Source: Gnetum montanum
Taxonomy: Eukaryota; Streptophyta; Gnetopsida; Gnetales; Gnetaceae
Assembly (NCBI GenBank): GCA_015680685.1
Contig: MNCI01026966.1
Span: 1,185-65,184, forward strand
Length of the DNA stretch: 64,000 bases
Direction: 5' to 3'
In this document: in pieces, positions 46,425 through 57,430 of the stretch
Numbering within the stretch: position 1 is the first letter of the stretch
Layout: every line of letters starts with the position of its first letter
Translations under genes and position numbers: made by a program
Notes under the pieces: generated by a model
Told to the model about the DNA's origin: nothing
The model's database searches: none
The model's input: the letters and a program-made list of their open reading frames with translations, nothing else

Positions 46425-49400
46425 GCATTGGCTTCATGGAATTTTCTAAGTTTATCATGCTTTTTCCAAATTTTTGCATAGTTTAGATATTTTTTTGAAA
46501 TTTATGCATGGCTTGCATAATTTAGATGTTTTTTCTCAACTTATAGTTTCTTTTGTTCAAATTTATGCGTAATTTAGATGTTTTTTCTAAATGTTTACAT
46601 AATTTAGACTAAGAAATAGCTTTAGCCATAATATTTTTGGTTATAAAGGCTACAAAATATGGTATCGATGCCTTTATGGATTTTCTCAAGCTAATTTAGA
46701 TAAACACCTTAGAGCTTTTTACATAAGCTAATTTCACCTCTGACTTAGGAAGTTTTCTCTAAATTTGTAAAGAAATCCCAATTGTTCATAATGTAAGGTT
46801 ATGCAAGGTTGTGATGAAATTACTTAGGCTAAGTTCGAAAAACACCTTAGAGCTTTTTACAAAGGCTAATTTCACCTTTGACTAGATGTTCTGTCTAAAT
46901 TTTCTAAGTAACTCTAATAGGCCATCATGATTTTACTTTGAAAGGTTGTAATATTGCTTTTTTGTCGAATTCCTTAAGCTTATTAGATAAACACCTTAGT
47001 GATTTTTATAGAGGCTAATTTCACCTCTAACTAGGATGTTTTCCAAACTTGTTAAGAAATTATAATTGGTCATAATGTTTTTTGCTTTGTTTTGTGTAGG
47101 GTCTTCTTAAGGCCTATTCTTATTATAGTGGAGCTTGTAGGCATTTTGTGCTACACTGGTCATCCCAAGACCAATACTCCACCACATGTTATGCTTGTTG
47201 GGAAGCTATTGTTGTGGTTTTGGCTTAGGGTAAGGGACTTCCTTGCCTACCTCCTCAAGAACTTCAGTGTGATGCTATGGTCACACTTGTTCATGGATGT
47301 AGCTAGGGTTGTTGTGGAGACCCTATTGCCTCAGGCATCAGGATTGATTACCAAGTATATTACTAATAAATCAATTCCTAAGATCCCAAGGGGACTTGTA
47401 GATGCTGTAAGTTCATGATATCTATTGAATATCTAGAAGATACTAGAGTATAGTGAATATAATATTGATAATACTCTAATGGTGGCACATAGAGCCCACA
47501 CACTATTCGAAAACCCACCTAGCACTGTGTATCATCTATAGGGGTCAACATGATTATTGTAATGTTTTTTTTATGATTTTTGCTTAACTTATTTGCCTAA
47601 TTTCATTAATTTTACTTCTTTTAGGTACAAGGTCAATGAGCAAGGTTTGATCATTAATGACCAAGTCCTCACAATGGCTCAAACTACTTTGCACGAATTC
47701 ACCAAGAGTCCCCAAATTAGAATTGCTATGTATCAATATTTAAGAGGGGACTTGAATGAATATGCCATTAAGATCAACATGGTATAAAAGAAGTGCAAGG
47801 ATGATAAGACAAATCATAGCTAGTGGGTAGATGCTAATGGCATGGATCAGACCCTTGTAGCTGGAACCATCACATTGTAGAAGAAAAGTAAAGGTAAACA
47901 TATGGATTCTATTGTTTTATGGTGTTAAGTATTTTGTTGTTGTTCTTGGTTATTGAAAGTGCTCATATGGATGGTAACCTTTGGTTATTACTTCACAAGA
48001 CCTTCCACCTCAGCTGATGTGATTATACCACTTGCATGTTCACATCATGAGGAAATCCTCATCCTAAAGTTTGGTGATGTGACATTAGCAAAGGAGTGGC
48101 TAAGAGAACAGGTGCTTGGATATGTTCAAGAAAACATCCAGTGTGTAGGTTTGCTTGATGTATTTATGGAAGCCATTCCTTCCATCCCTACTATGGAGAT
48201 ACTGCATGTTATTAACTCCTTCAATGAGGAAGTTGGTCACTTTAGCACCATCATCTAAGGTGTTAATGTAAACATTAACATAGGTGTTGGCATATTTTGT
48301 GAATTTTTTATGGTCCTTGTTGATGGGGCCAAGGTTTCTATCAAGATAGTGAGGGAATTAGGCCAGCATGAGGAAGTTTTAGAGTGAATTGGTGCTAGCA
48401 TGGGCCACTTTGAATTTTGATGGATAGCTAGAGATAAAATTTAAGAGGCCCATGGAGAAGGCACCCCCAGCATTAGATCAACCTACCCCTAAGAAGCTTA
48501 AGTTTAAGCTTAAGCCATCATAGTAGATAGTCATTGATATGCTTTATTTAACCTTGGATATTGCATGTTTTAAAATTTTATGGCTACTTTATGGTTTCAT
48601 GTGTTAATCAATTTTCTATGTGCTATGGTTGTAGACAAATGTTAGGTTATAGTAGCCTAAACTATTGTGGAGGTAGAACAAAGGCATGTAGAAGAGGCAC
48701 TCCTAAAGCAACCCATGGTTGAAGGACTTGCCAGTTTAGGCCTAGATGATCTAGATGCCTTGTTCGATGAGGTAGTACTAGGTACCTCTTCCATCATCAT
48801 CCTAGAGGAGGAAGAGGAGGAGGAGCGAAGTATGCCTATTGCCTTAATATCATTATTATATTGCATTGGTTACATTTGGTTGGCATCCTAACCTTTTGAT
48901 GATTGTTATGCTTAAAGTAGTTCATAAGCCACTAGTGCAAGCTTCCATCCTTGAGGTTTGCCTAAAACCATAGGTAGAGACTCTAGACAAAGCAGAGTTC
49001 CTATGTGGGATGGCTAAGAACATCGTCAATCGACTACATTAGGTTGCACTTGAGATAGGTAATGATTTTGTTTTATGTGCTTTGGCTATAGGCTTTGTTT
49101 GAATTATGGCTATTTGAGTTTGTGTCTTATAGTTACCTTTTATGCTTTATGTAGTACCATCCATGGAGTGGCACTTAGATAGGGACATGGTAGTAGACTA
49201 TTTGCCTAGACTTTCCTTTGATGTGTCTAGTGTCCCTGTGAAGATATATAATACTATCACTGATTTAGCAATGCCATGCACAAAATCTTCATGGAAGCTA
49301 GAGAGGTCCAACAAATCCCTATGGAAGGAAGGTGTGGCCTTGAGGGAAAATGTTCAAAGGTAGGAGGATATGATTAGGGATCTTTAAGACCATAAAGTCT

Positions 49401-50144
49401 TTGTGGAATCCCAAGTGGCTAACACGGGGGAGTTACAAACTAAGGAGATCACATGGGCTCGCTATTGGCATGATGTTTAGGATAAAGTAGTAGTCCTGTG
49501 GGAGATGGCAGAGAAATGCATGCAAGTGAACCTCATCTTCCAAAAGGTTGAAGACTAGAAGGATTACTGTTCTTGGGTCTTGTAATGGGGCAAGACACAA
49601 ATGGCTCACAAGTAATAGTATAATGTTGATTATGGGTCTTTCTTGAAATGGCTTAAAGAAGAGTTGGTTGGACGACACAAGAGAGCATTTTTCATTTAGG
49701 GAATCCAAGTAGAGAGTGCTTATCAACTCTTTGAATGCACTCTCAAGGTGGAGCAATCCCCTACTCTTCATATCACTAATGTGGTGGATGCGGCTGCTAC
49801 AACTACCATTACTCATGAACCTCCTACTTGGACTCCTATAGATAGATTTGGCATTCTTTTTGGTGTTGATATTGGGGATGTTGATTAGGTTAACATGACA
49901 AAGGACCAGATCCTCCATCGTTTGGAGGAAGGCCTTCCCCATCTACCCCAAAAATTAATGGAGCCAAAATCTCCATAGGTTTGATATATTCTATGCTTTA
50001 ATTTTTCATTTTAAGTCATGATCTTGGTTATGGTTTAGTAACTAGCTATATTTTGTTGCATTTTAGGCCTCAAGAGACATTGGCAACCCTAGCGGTGAGG
50101 GTAGGAATGACCCACTACCACCTCCTCTAGATGCTACTCAATAG
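46424..50144 (+). pseudogene. Antisense multi-exon accessory ORF, copy 2 (in element B)
   Basis: Homologous to copy 1 but truncated: exon 1 and the start of intron 1 are missing. Exon 2 starts after TTTTGTGTAG at 47100 and ends at 47543 (LLKNFSVMLWSHLFMDVARV, MVAHRAHTLFENPPSTVYHL). Exon 3: 47625-47893 (acceptor CTTCTTTTAG, donor GTAAAC). Exon 4 from 47960 (SADVIIPLACSHHEE, DVTLAKEWLREQVLGYV, EILHVINSFNEEVGHF). A deletion of several hundred bp relative to copies 1 and 3 lies near 48409. Later exons contain EALLKQPMVEGLASLGLDDL with an acidic EEEEEEE run, and ILHRLEEGLPHLPQK. The last intron is 49979-50066, with GT and TTTTAG borders, and the final exon ends at 50144. It faces gag-PR tail to tail. 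Confidence 0.7.
46470..47060. repeat. Tandem repeats in intron 1 of accessory ORF copy 2
   Basis: Units with TAATTTAGATGTTTTTTCT (46470-46620), then three diverged ~130-bp units sharing AGAGCTTTTTACA and GGCTAATTTCACCT, starting near 46680, 46815 and 46940, directly before exon 2. Confidence 0.75.
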
Positions 50145-50499
50145 CATCCTTCAATTTAGCTTGTTGGATAGTTTTTTTGTCTTTATGTTGATGGCTATGT
50201 TTAGCCAAAACTATGTTATGGATGCTTATTCTTTGGCATCATTACTACACGTTGTATTTATGGACATTTTAATTTTAAATGTTGATTCCATTTTGGCTAT
50301 ATGCATTCATAGTAGTAAATGTTATAACCTTTTAAATGGCTATGTTGATATTTTTTGCTTGCAACAATAAATTGATGCAATAATAGGGTAAGAAAAATGA
50401 GATATAATAAGGAATTTTTTCTATGTTTAGGCCATCACAAGCATAGGTTATATTATGTGATTTTGGGTACATTTCCAGTTTAACACCATGTCATTCCAT

Positions 50500-50705
50500 A
50501 ATGCCAATTTGATGTCTTAGTAGACATGGATGCTAGTTTAACCCCTTGGTAGAAGAGAATGCTAGTTTAAGGTCATAGTGAACCATAGTGCCTCTTTTAA
50601 GCCTTAGTGGGCCTTAGTGCCAGTTTTAGACCTTAATGGGCAATAGTGCTAGTTTTAGGCCTTAGAGGACATTAGTGCTAGTTTTATGTCTTAGAAGACA
50701 ATGTC
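50500..50705. repeat. 29-bp minisatellite of seven units in element B
   Basis: Units such as CCTTAGTGGGCAATAGTGC + TAGTTTTAGG repeat with a 29-bp period from about 50512 to 50705. The array lies between the converging ends of accessory ORF copy 2 and the gag-PR region of B. Confidence 0.85.
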
Positions 50706-50889
50706 TGAAAGAGATGATTTTTTAATGTTTAAAACATAAATAATAATAAAGAAAGGTTGTAAAAAATAGGTAACAATTCAAATAAATTTATGGCTACATG
50801 CATTAGGCTATGTGCATAATTCGTAAAACAACAATTGCATATATAATAAACTATAAATGAAAAGTAAGGTTATATGATTACTATTTTCT

Positions 50890-51720
50890 TTGGTCATAAA
50901 GGCATAGGAAGGTTAGGGTAAACTTCACTTGTGTAGAGTCTTCCTAATCTTTGAAATATTAGGATGTGAATAAGGCCTACTCTACATAATCTTATATTCA
51001 CCATTCCCTTCACTTAAAATGTTAAAAGGGAGTTCATCCCATGGTGTATCACATTGCTTCTCATTGTCATTGTTGGTTGTCATGGGTTTTTACTCTTCAT
51101 TGCTAGGACCTTCTTCTTGAAGGTCCACTTCGAACTCCTACTCTATGCCCATGTTTTTGATAGCTAGGAGAGCCACATTATCACCATGAATGACAATTTC
51201 ACCTCTCTCATAAGGAAGATCAATTTCTTGATGGATGGATGAAGAAATAGCTTGTCATTGAGCCAACCAATGTCTTTTGAAAATCACGTTGAACCTTGGT
51301 GTCTCTTCCACCACCAAGAAGTTTGCAGTCGTAAGGAATTGTTCTCTAGATACAAACTCTAAGGAGATAGAAACCTTGATGGCAACTCTTGATCCATTAA
51401 AGAAGTTAAGAGCTGTGGTGATCATAGGTTGTACTACTTAGTTAATCCTAATCATTCAACAATGGTGCATGGGATGACATTGGTTGCTACTCCATCATCA
51501 ACATGCACCATATGTATCTTAAATTATCCTATGCATATGGTCATGAATAAAGTGGCTATAGTCACATTGCCACTTTGGTGATTAACCTTAATTTCACTAT
51601 TGCAAAATGTAACAGGTGTTGATTTCTCCTACTTTGGTAAGGAAGGAATCATCATTGCATGAACGACTTTCTCATTAGTAAGAATATCCTTACTAAAAGC
51701 TAGTAGAATTCATAATTAGT
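50890..51720 (-). pseudogene. Protease of element B (decayed)
   Basis: Reads NEKVVHAMMIPSLPK, KSTPVTFCNSEIKVNHQ and the active-site region VHVDDGVATNVIPCTIVE, homologous to A and to element 3. The later part is shifted (HQGST, LIFLMREVKLSF) and ends near 50900 with a segment like A's PKK-RK-L C-terminus. Then comes the minisatellite, not RT. Confidence 0.75.
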
Positions 51721-51739
51721 TCATATAAGCTTAAGATGG

Positions 51740-54503
51740 TGTTTTTCTACTTTAGGGATTACTTAACTTGGTTTTCTACACTAAGGAAGTTTTTGTTGTT
51801 GATCATGGGCTTGTCACCCTGGTTGTGCTTTACTTCCTCTATATGTCCCAAAAGGCAGACTTCAGTTTTAGGCTATGGTTGTGGTGGCTCTTCTTTGTTA
51901 TTTTGATTGTGGGCTTTAGTTTCTTCTTGTGGCTGGAGGTGATAGGTATAGCCAAGATGAGAGTGGGATTCAATGGGCCCACTTCCTTTCATGCCCTCGT
52001 CTACTTACCTTCCTTGTTGTTAAGATTTTTCTTATACTTCCTACTTTGGTTGGCTAAAATTTTTTGGTTATCAGTCATTGCTTGTAAGGAAGGTGTAGTA
52101 GCATTAGCTATCATAGGGGGTCATTATGTGGTTGGTTGGATTATAGTTGTTCAAGTTGTGTCGGGTTAGGAAACCTTGATGTTAAAAGGTTCTCTTGAAG
52201 GTATTGGTGATGGTACTCTCACAACAAAGGGAGATCTTCAGCTATGGGAAGCTAAAGAAGCTCTCTCATTATAAAGGGGGTACTTGGATCATGAATGGTT
52301 CTCTTGTAGGTCTCCAATTATCATCAATGTTGAATGATGAAATAACATAAACACTATCATTGACATTCAATAGGTATTTATATACCTACATTGATTGGTT
52401 TTGTGGTCAAACTATGCTAGACCCATATAAGACTAGTTTCCCCCTATCTATCATCCTTTGTAGGTCATCCTTTAGTACAAAGTAGAAGTCTGTATCATGA
52501 CTAGGTAGTAGATGATAATGGTAGAATTGGCATAGCTTGAAGTATCTAAGTAATGGGGGATCATCTTTCATTGCCCAAGAGGGATCTTTGGCTATTTCAC
52601 ATAAATACTTGTGTTTCTCTCAAGCAATTTTAGTCATTTTTTATGTTCCATGCACTCACTTCTTAATATCTTTTCATGAAAATTTGATTGTTTTAGTGGA
52701 AACTTAGTGTACTTAGACCTATCCTTCCTTTCAAAGTTAGGTCTATTTGTTGTTGATGTATTGGTCCTAGAAGTTGACAGTTGGTTACTATAATCATAGG
52801 TGGGGGCCTTAGGCAGGTTGACCTTTGGCCCATGGTTCATGATCTTGTTTTCCTAGGTCATGGTTGATATATTAGTATTTCTTTGTTTTCTCTTTTCTTT
52901 ATCTTCTTGAGCACATTTTTTTCATATGATACATAGGCTAGATTATTATTATCCTTTGTAGCATCCTCTAGGTTTTTGGTTTGCAAGAATGATTTGCTAA
53001 GTGACTATGGATTAAGGTAGTAATGTTTTGACTTGATGAAGTCATTAACTACTCCCTTGAATATGGCTAATAAATGAGCTTTGGCTATGGGCTCTAGCAT
53101 TTCATTCAACAATCCATTCTATTGTTGAATGAATTTCTGTATAGGTTCTAAGGGACCTTGTTTGACCTTCATGAGTTGGTCAAGCATTATGTCAGGCTTC
53201 AAGTTATACTTGAAGCAGTTGGCAAAGTGGGCTACTAAGTATTCTAGAGAGGATATAGATCCTTTGGGTAATGTGCAGTATCAATCAAGTGCTTTCCCAG
53301 TCAAAGAAATAGGAAAAATCCTCATGATGGTATGAGGCCATGGCTAGAAGAGCAAAAATTCAAATCAAAAGATGATAATGTGAGCATTAGCATCACCTTC
53401 TTCATTATATTTGCTAAATTATGGAATGGGAGCATCAGAAGGAAGTGTTAAGTGTGGGGGACTATAGGACTTATGGGATCATCCTAGTAGAAGTTCATAG
53501 TCTTGATGGTTTGTGTGGTAGAGGCTTTAAGCCTCTTCAATTTCTCTGTTAAGTCTTGGATCATTTGGAAGGCTTGATCTAAGCCTTGCAATGGCCCCAT
53601 AGTTTTTGAGGTTTTTACATAGGGTTTTGGTATCTATTGTGAGGCTTGTGGCCTCACTATGGGTTGCATGATAGAAGGAAAAGGTTGTGCTATGGTTGTG
53701 GATTGTGGGCCAAAAAAATAAAAAGATGTTTGTGTTGTGACTTGAGGCAAAAATGAGACAAACGTAGTGTATGATCCTTATGTTGCAGGGGGTCTCATGG
53801 TGGACCCCATGTGAGTTGTTATTAGATTTGGGGTGGTTAGACCCACCATTGATAGTTTTTTATTTCATGGCTATGTTGCAAATGGCATTGATATGTTATA
53901 ATTTGTTGTTTATGACATTGACTAAGTGTGATGTGTTGCTACAACTAGCATGGGGTCTACTATACTAGGGCACAAAGGTGTGGAAGATGGTGGCACCATG
54001 CCCATGGAGAAAACCAAGGCATTAGAGGAAGGCTCTATGACATTGGGGGATTTTTGTTGAAAAAACCCTTCAAGGATGTTTTCAAGCTTGGATTCTACCC
54101 AAAATTTATCCTCTTCTTTCTGTTACTGCCCAAAGGTAGGCTAGTCATCTTCCTCCTCTATGACAATCTATTAGGCTAGAACGCTAGAATAGACATCGTT
54201 AAGGGGAATTTCTTTATATGGGAAAGAGATGTACTCTTTCTCATCCCTATGTATGATCTCAAATTCCCTCTTGGCTTGAACTTGAATTCAAGAAACTAAC
54301 ATTCCTACCTATATTTTGGCACAAATGAAGTTATAATAATCTTCATTAATGATTGCAAAATTAGGACTCTCCCCTCTAACTCTTAAAGATTTCCTACACT
54401 CAATGATTGTAGGGTATTTTGGATCATACACCCCCATAACTTGTTAATTATGATCTTCGCCAGTGAAGGTGAAGGGCAAGTTGGTGGATTTTCAAGAAGA
54501 CAT
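51740..54503 (-). pseudogene. gag of element B (decayed)
   Basis: The start codon is at 54503, followed by LPFTFTGEDHN, YDPKYPTIIECRKSLRVRG, PNFAIINEDYYNFICAKI, AKREFEIIHRDEKEYISFPY and IPLNDVYSSVLA. A Ser/Pro-rich stretch (SMGMVPPSSTP, ATQGSY) precedes the capsid core (about 53520-53020, badly shifted). A zinc-knuckle-like YHYHLLPSHDTDF (about 52540-52500) and a basic tail follow. Plus-strand frames inside (e.g. 51768-52169) are shadows. Order and content match gag of A. Confidence 0.75.
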
Positions 54504-55758
54504 GATTATAGTATTGACAAGTGCTTACATATAGGCTATAAATGTTAAGATTGAGGTAAATTCTAGTGAATGGAATTTAAAAAGCATTAAAAAAAATGAA
54601 AATGGCAAAAAACAATATACTTACTATAATAGTAAGTGAGGGATAAGGGGAGTTTACCCCTTTCCCAAAAATAGAATATTGGCAATGTTAGGTTTAAACC
54701 TCCCCTAAGTTGCCTTCCCATGTGTCTCTACACTAAGTATGGAAGGGGGGAAAGAAGGGTGTGGGGGGTGAGATAATGGAAATATCACACCTTCCTATTC
54801 CAACATTGGAGGGGGGAGGGGGTGGGGGGGGGAACTGGGGGAATGGGGAGAATAGAGGAGGAAATTTTGAAGAATAAAATGGAAACTTGGTAGTTTCCAA
54901 AGATGGTTTTACTAGGTTTCCAAATTTCGGTAAAAAGGGGGGAAAAGTGGACTTAGTTGGTATGGAAATCAACATTTGTTTAGTGAGAAATACTATGGCA
55001 ACAAAAATTAAATGTTTATCAAGGATTTCACACTAGCTTTGTTCTAGGAATTCACAATAGATGTTGTGAAATTCTAGCACCCAAACCACTTGCAACTTCC
55101 ACATTGAGGTTTCTACCATAGGGGAGAGGGAATGGTAGCATTGGAGTCCTTGGGAGTTTTTGGCTTAAAAATGACTTTCAATTGGTAATAACAATAGATT
55201 TGGTTATGAAATTGGTTTCAAATTTTGCCAACGTTGGCCTTCCAACTACTTCCACATTGGGTATGATAGAGGGGGGGAAAAGAATGGGGGTGAGATGATG
55301 GGAATCTAACACCTTTTACCTCAACAGTGATGGGGATAAAAGCTTGAAAATCAAAAATGGAAAGTTACTATTTTATTCCACTAAAATTGGTTCTAGGAAA
55401 TTGCTAATTATCTCAGTTTGGAAAAATGGGGAGGGAAAGTCAACTCACGGATGAGTTGAACCACCCACTTTTAGAAGCAAGAAAATAGAATTTTGGTAAA
55501 AAGAAAAAAAAAGGAGGAAAGAAATATCAATGCTGGTTTTGGGCCTTAAAATTCATAGCAAGTGCTATGAAAAATCAAAACCCAATGACTTGCAACTTCC
55601 ACTCTATAGTTTTGGTCACATGGGTGGAAAGACCAACATTTATTCTTAAAGGCCTTGGCTACAAAAAATGAAGGAAAACTTTGCAAATGGCTAGGAAAAT
55701 GATAGATTTGGCTATAAAAATCTAGGCAAAGGTCCTTCCTTTAGCACCAAGAAAAATT
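54504..55758 (-). other. Leader and primer site of element B
   Basis: The minus strand after the LTR reads ATTTTTCTTGGTGCTAAAGG (55758-55739), the probable primer site. Two diverged ~0.5-kb units follow, recognisable by GAGATAATGGAAATATCACACC (54770 side) and GAGATGATGGGAATCTAACACC (55290 side). G-rich runs (GGGGGGAGGGGGTGGGG-like, 54810-54850) stand out. No gene. Confidence 0.6.
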
Positions 55759-56644
55759 GTTATGATCAAAAAGCTCAATTGCTGGAATAGGAACCAAGGA
55801 TCCTCAACATAAGTAGTTTCTCAACCCTAAGTCCCTAGGGCCTTCACAATGGAAATGGGATTTGGGGTGCCCTAGCTAATTTGAAAGATCAACCAGGGAC
55901 TTGGGAGATCCAAAATATGAAAATATGAATAGATATGAACAATGCATAAATAATAACTTTAACTCTATTTAACAAAAAACTCAAAACTTAAAACTTTATT
56001 GAGAAGAGAATAAAGAATAATTTCGAGAAATGTGTACAAAAAATGATGCCTGAATGAGCAAAAAGGAGGTCCACTTATATAATAGTTCAAAGCTCATTGA
56101 AGCCGAGATGATCTACTCCATGATCTAGGTGCCATGTCACTCTTGATGCTATAGAACCTTCCTTTGCTGCTGCAACCTTAGATCCAATCTTAAGGTCTTA
56201 TTGCTTCCATGTTGGGGTTCAAGAGAAAAAAGTTTCCAAAATGTGCCTTTATCTCCATGTTGAAAGGAAAAAAGTTTTCAAGCCCCCCACCCTTCCACAC
56301 TCGGGAAAGATGAGATCTAGCCTCTTACATGTGTTTTCAATGTAGAAAAATGTCAACCCCCCATAAAACCCATCAAATTGTCTTTTTGGCATTCCAAAAG
56401 GCATTTTTGACCCTCCCCCCATCCCAAGCCCAAATATAGACACTGGGTGGCTCTTTTTCACTTGGAGAATGAGGCTTTAAGCACTTATGAGGCATTTTTT
56501 AGCCCCAGAAGTATAAAGCATATGAAATTTCCCATTGTGGATTATAATTTTCACATTTACAATAAAATTTTACCTTGAGTTTCATGGGGTGAAAGCTACA
56601 TGATGAAGATTGGTTATAACATGTAAAAGTTTGTGGTGTTTTAA
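55759..56644 (-). mobile_element. 5' LTR of element B (short form), shared with copy C
   Basis: Runs on the minus strand from TTAAAACACCAC to GATCATAACA. It lacks the middle ~700 bp of the 3' LTR; the gap lies near 56225. Above 56644 the sequence is the 3' internal end of another copy, with the same polypurine tract, so this LTR is the 3' LTR of C as well as the 5' LTR of B. Confidence 0.8.
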
Positions 56645-57430
56645 TGGCCCCTCTTTGTTGGTGTCTAGAGGATTGACCCAAGAGGCACTGATAAAGAATA
56701 CAAAGCACTAGTGCATATTATAATGTTACAATGCAAAGAAGCCACATGAGAATCGAGCTATCTAGGTCATCAATGTTGTTAGTTTAAGGTCATGGTGGGA
56801 CATTGTACCAGTTTAAGGCCTTGGCAGGTAGTGTAGCTAGTTTAAGGTCATAGCTGGTCATGGTCATATGGTATCAAATGGTGGTTAGGGAATGTCAAAT
56901 CCACTATTTGATACCATTTAAAGGCCAAGAAAAGGCAAATAGAGTAATAATAAGATAAAAAAAGAACATGTAGAGCTATATAGAGGCCATAGAAGGTCAA
57001 CCATGTTCATAAGGCAACATAAGTCTAAAAATTAAGCTAAAACATTACATAATAAGTCATAAATTAGGTAAAATAGGTCATATATGATGAAATTTGGTTA
57101 ATATAGATAAAATATGGTTACGTTTTACTAGTTTTAGGCCTTAGTGGGCCATGCTTTAAGTCTACAAGGTTATTAGGTGAGTTTAGACATTGGTCTAGGC
57201 TGATGTTGGGCTATCCAAATTCAAAAATCAAGTGCTTTGAGGCTTTCATGCTGGTCTCAACGTGCAAAAAAGGACCTTAGTATGGAGCCTAAGGAAAATA
57301 TGTTTTAGGATGCTTGAAGGTCCAAAATTGAGGTCCTAGGACCTCCCCAAGGCAATGTAGGGTCAAATCCATCAAAATCGAGATTCTTGGAGGTTTATAA
57401 AGGCCAAAAAGCATGTTCTAAAGTCTTCCC
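56645..57430. other. 3' internal end of copy C with minisatellite and hairpin
   Basis: Contains the polypurine tract (minus AACAAAGAGGGGCCAT), minisatellite units of the TAGTTTAAGGTCATGGTGGG type (56780-56865, one more at 57125-57165) and an inverted repeat (56870-56884 with 56901-56915). No integrase tail is seen here, unlike B. The rest is unassigned. Confidence 0.65.
56870..56915. repeat. 15-bp inverted repeat
   Basis: GGTATCAAATGGTGG pairs with CCACTATTTGATACC (one G-T type mismatch) across a 16-nt loop. It lies directly after the minisatellite of copy C. Confidence 0.8.

Larger units (their letters stand above)
44287..56644 (-). mobile_element. Element B: gag-PR retrotransposon with antisense accessory ORF
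   Basis: 5' LTR (56644-55759), leader, gag, protease, minisatellite, antisense accessory ORF copy 2, integrase C-terminal tail, polypurine tract and 3' LTR (45972-44287). No RT or RNase H. The integrase tail (NWEGPF wording) places the family in or near the Tat lineage. No clean TSD is visible, because beyond 56644 lies the 3' internal end of another copy (C). B and C therefore share an LTR, which is best explained by recombination between elements. Confidence 0.75.

Noticed and set aside
50500-50705. CRISPR-like array at the 29-bp repeats
   Set aside because: The whole unit repeats head to tail with gradual divergence and has no unique spacers; it is a minisatellite.
51768-52169. 133-residue hydrophobic plus-strand ORF resembling a membrane protein
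   Set aside because: It is antisense to gag of element B; the hydrophobicity comes from reading a Lys/Asn/Glu-rich tail backwards.
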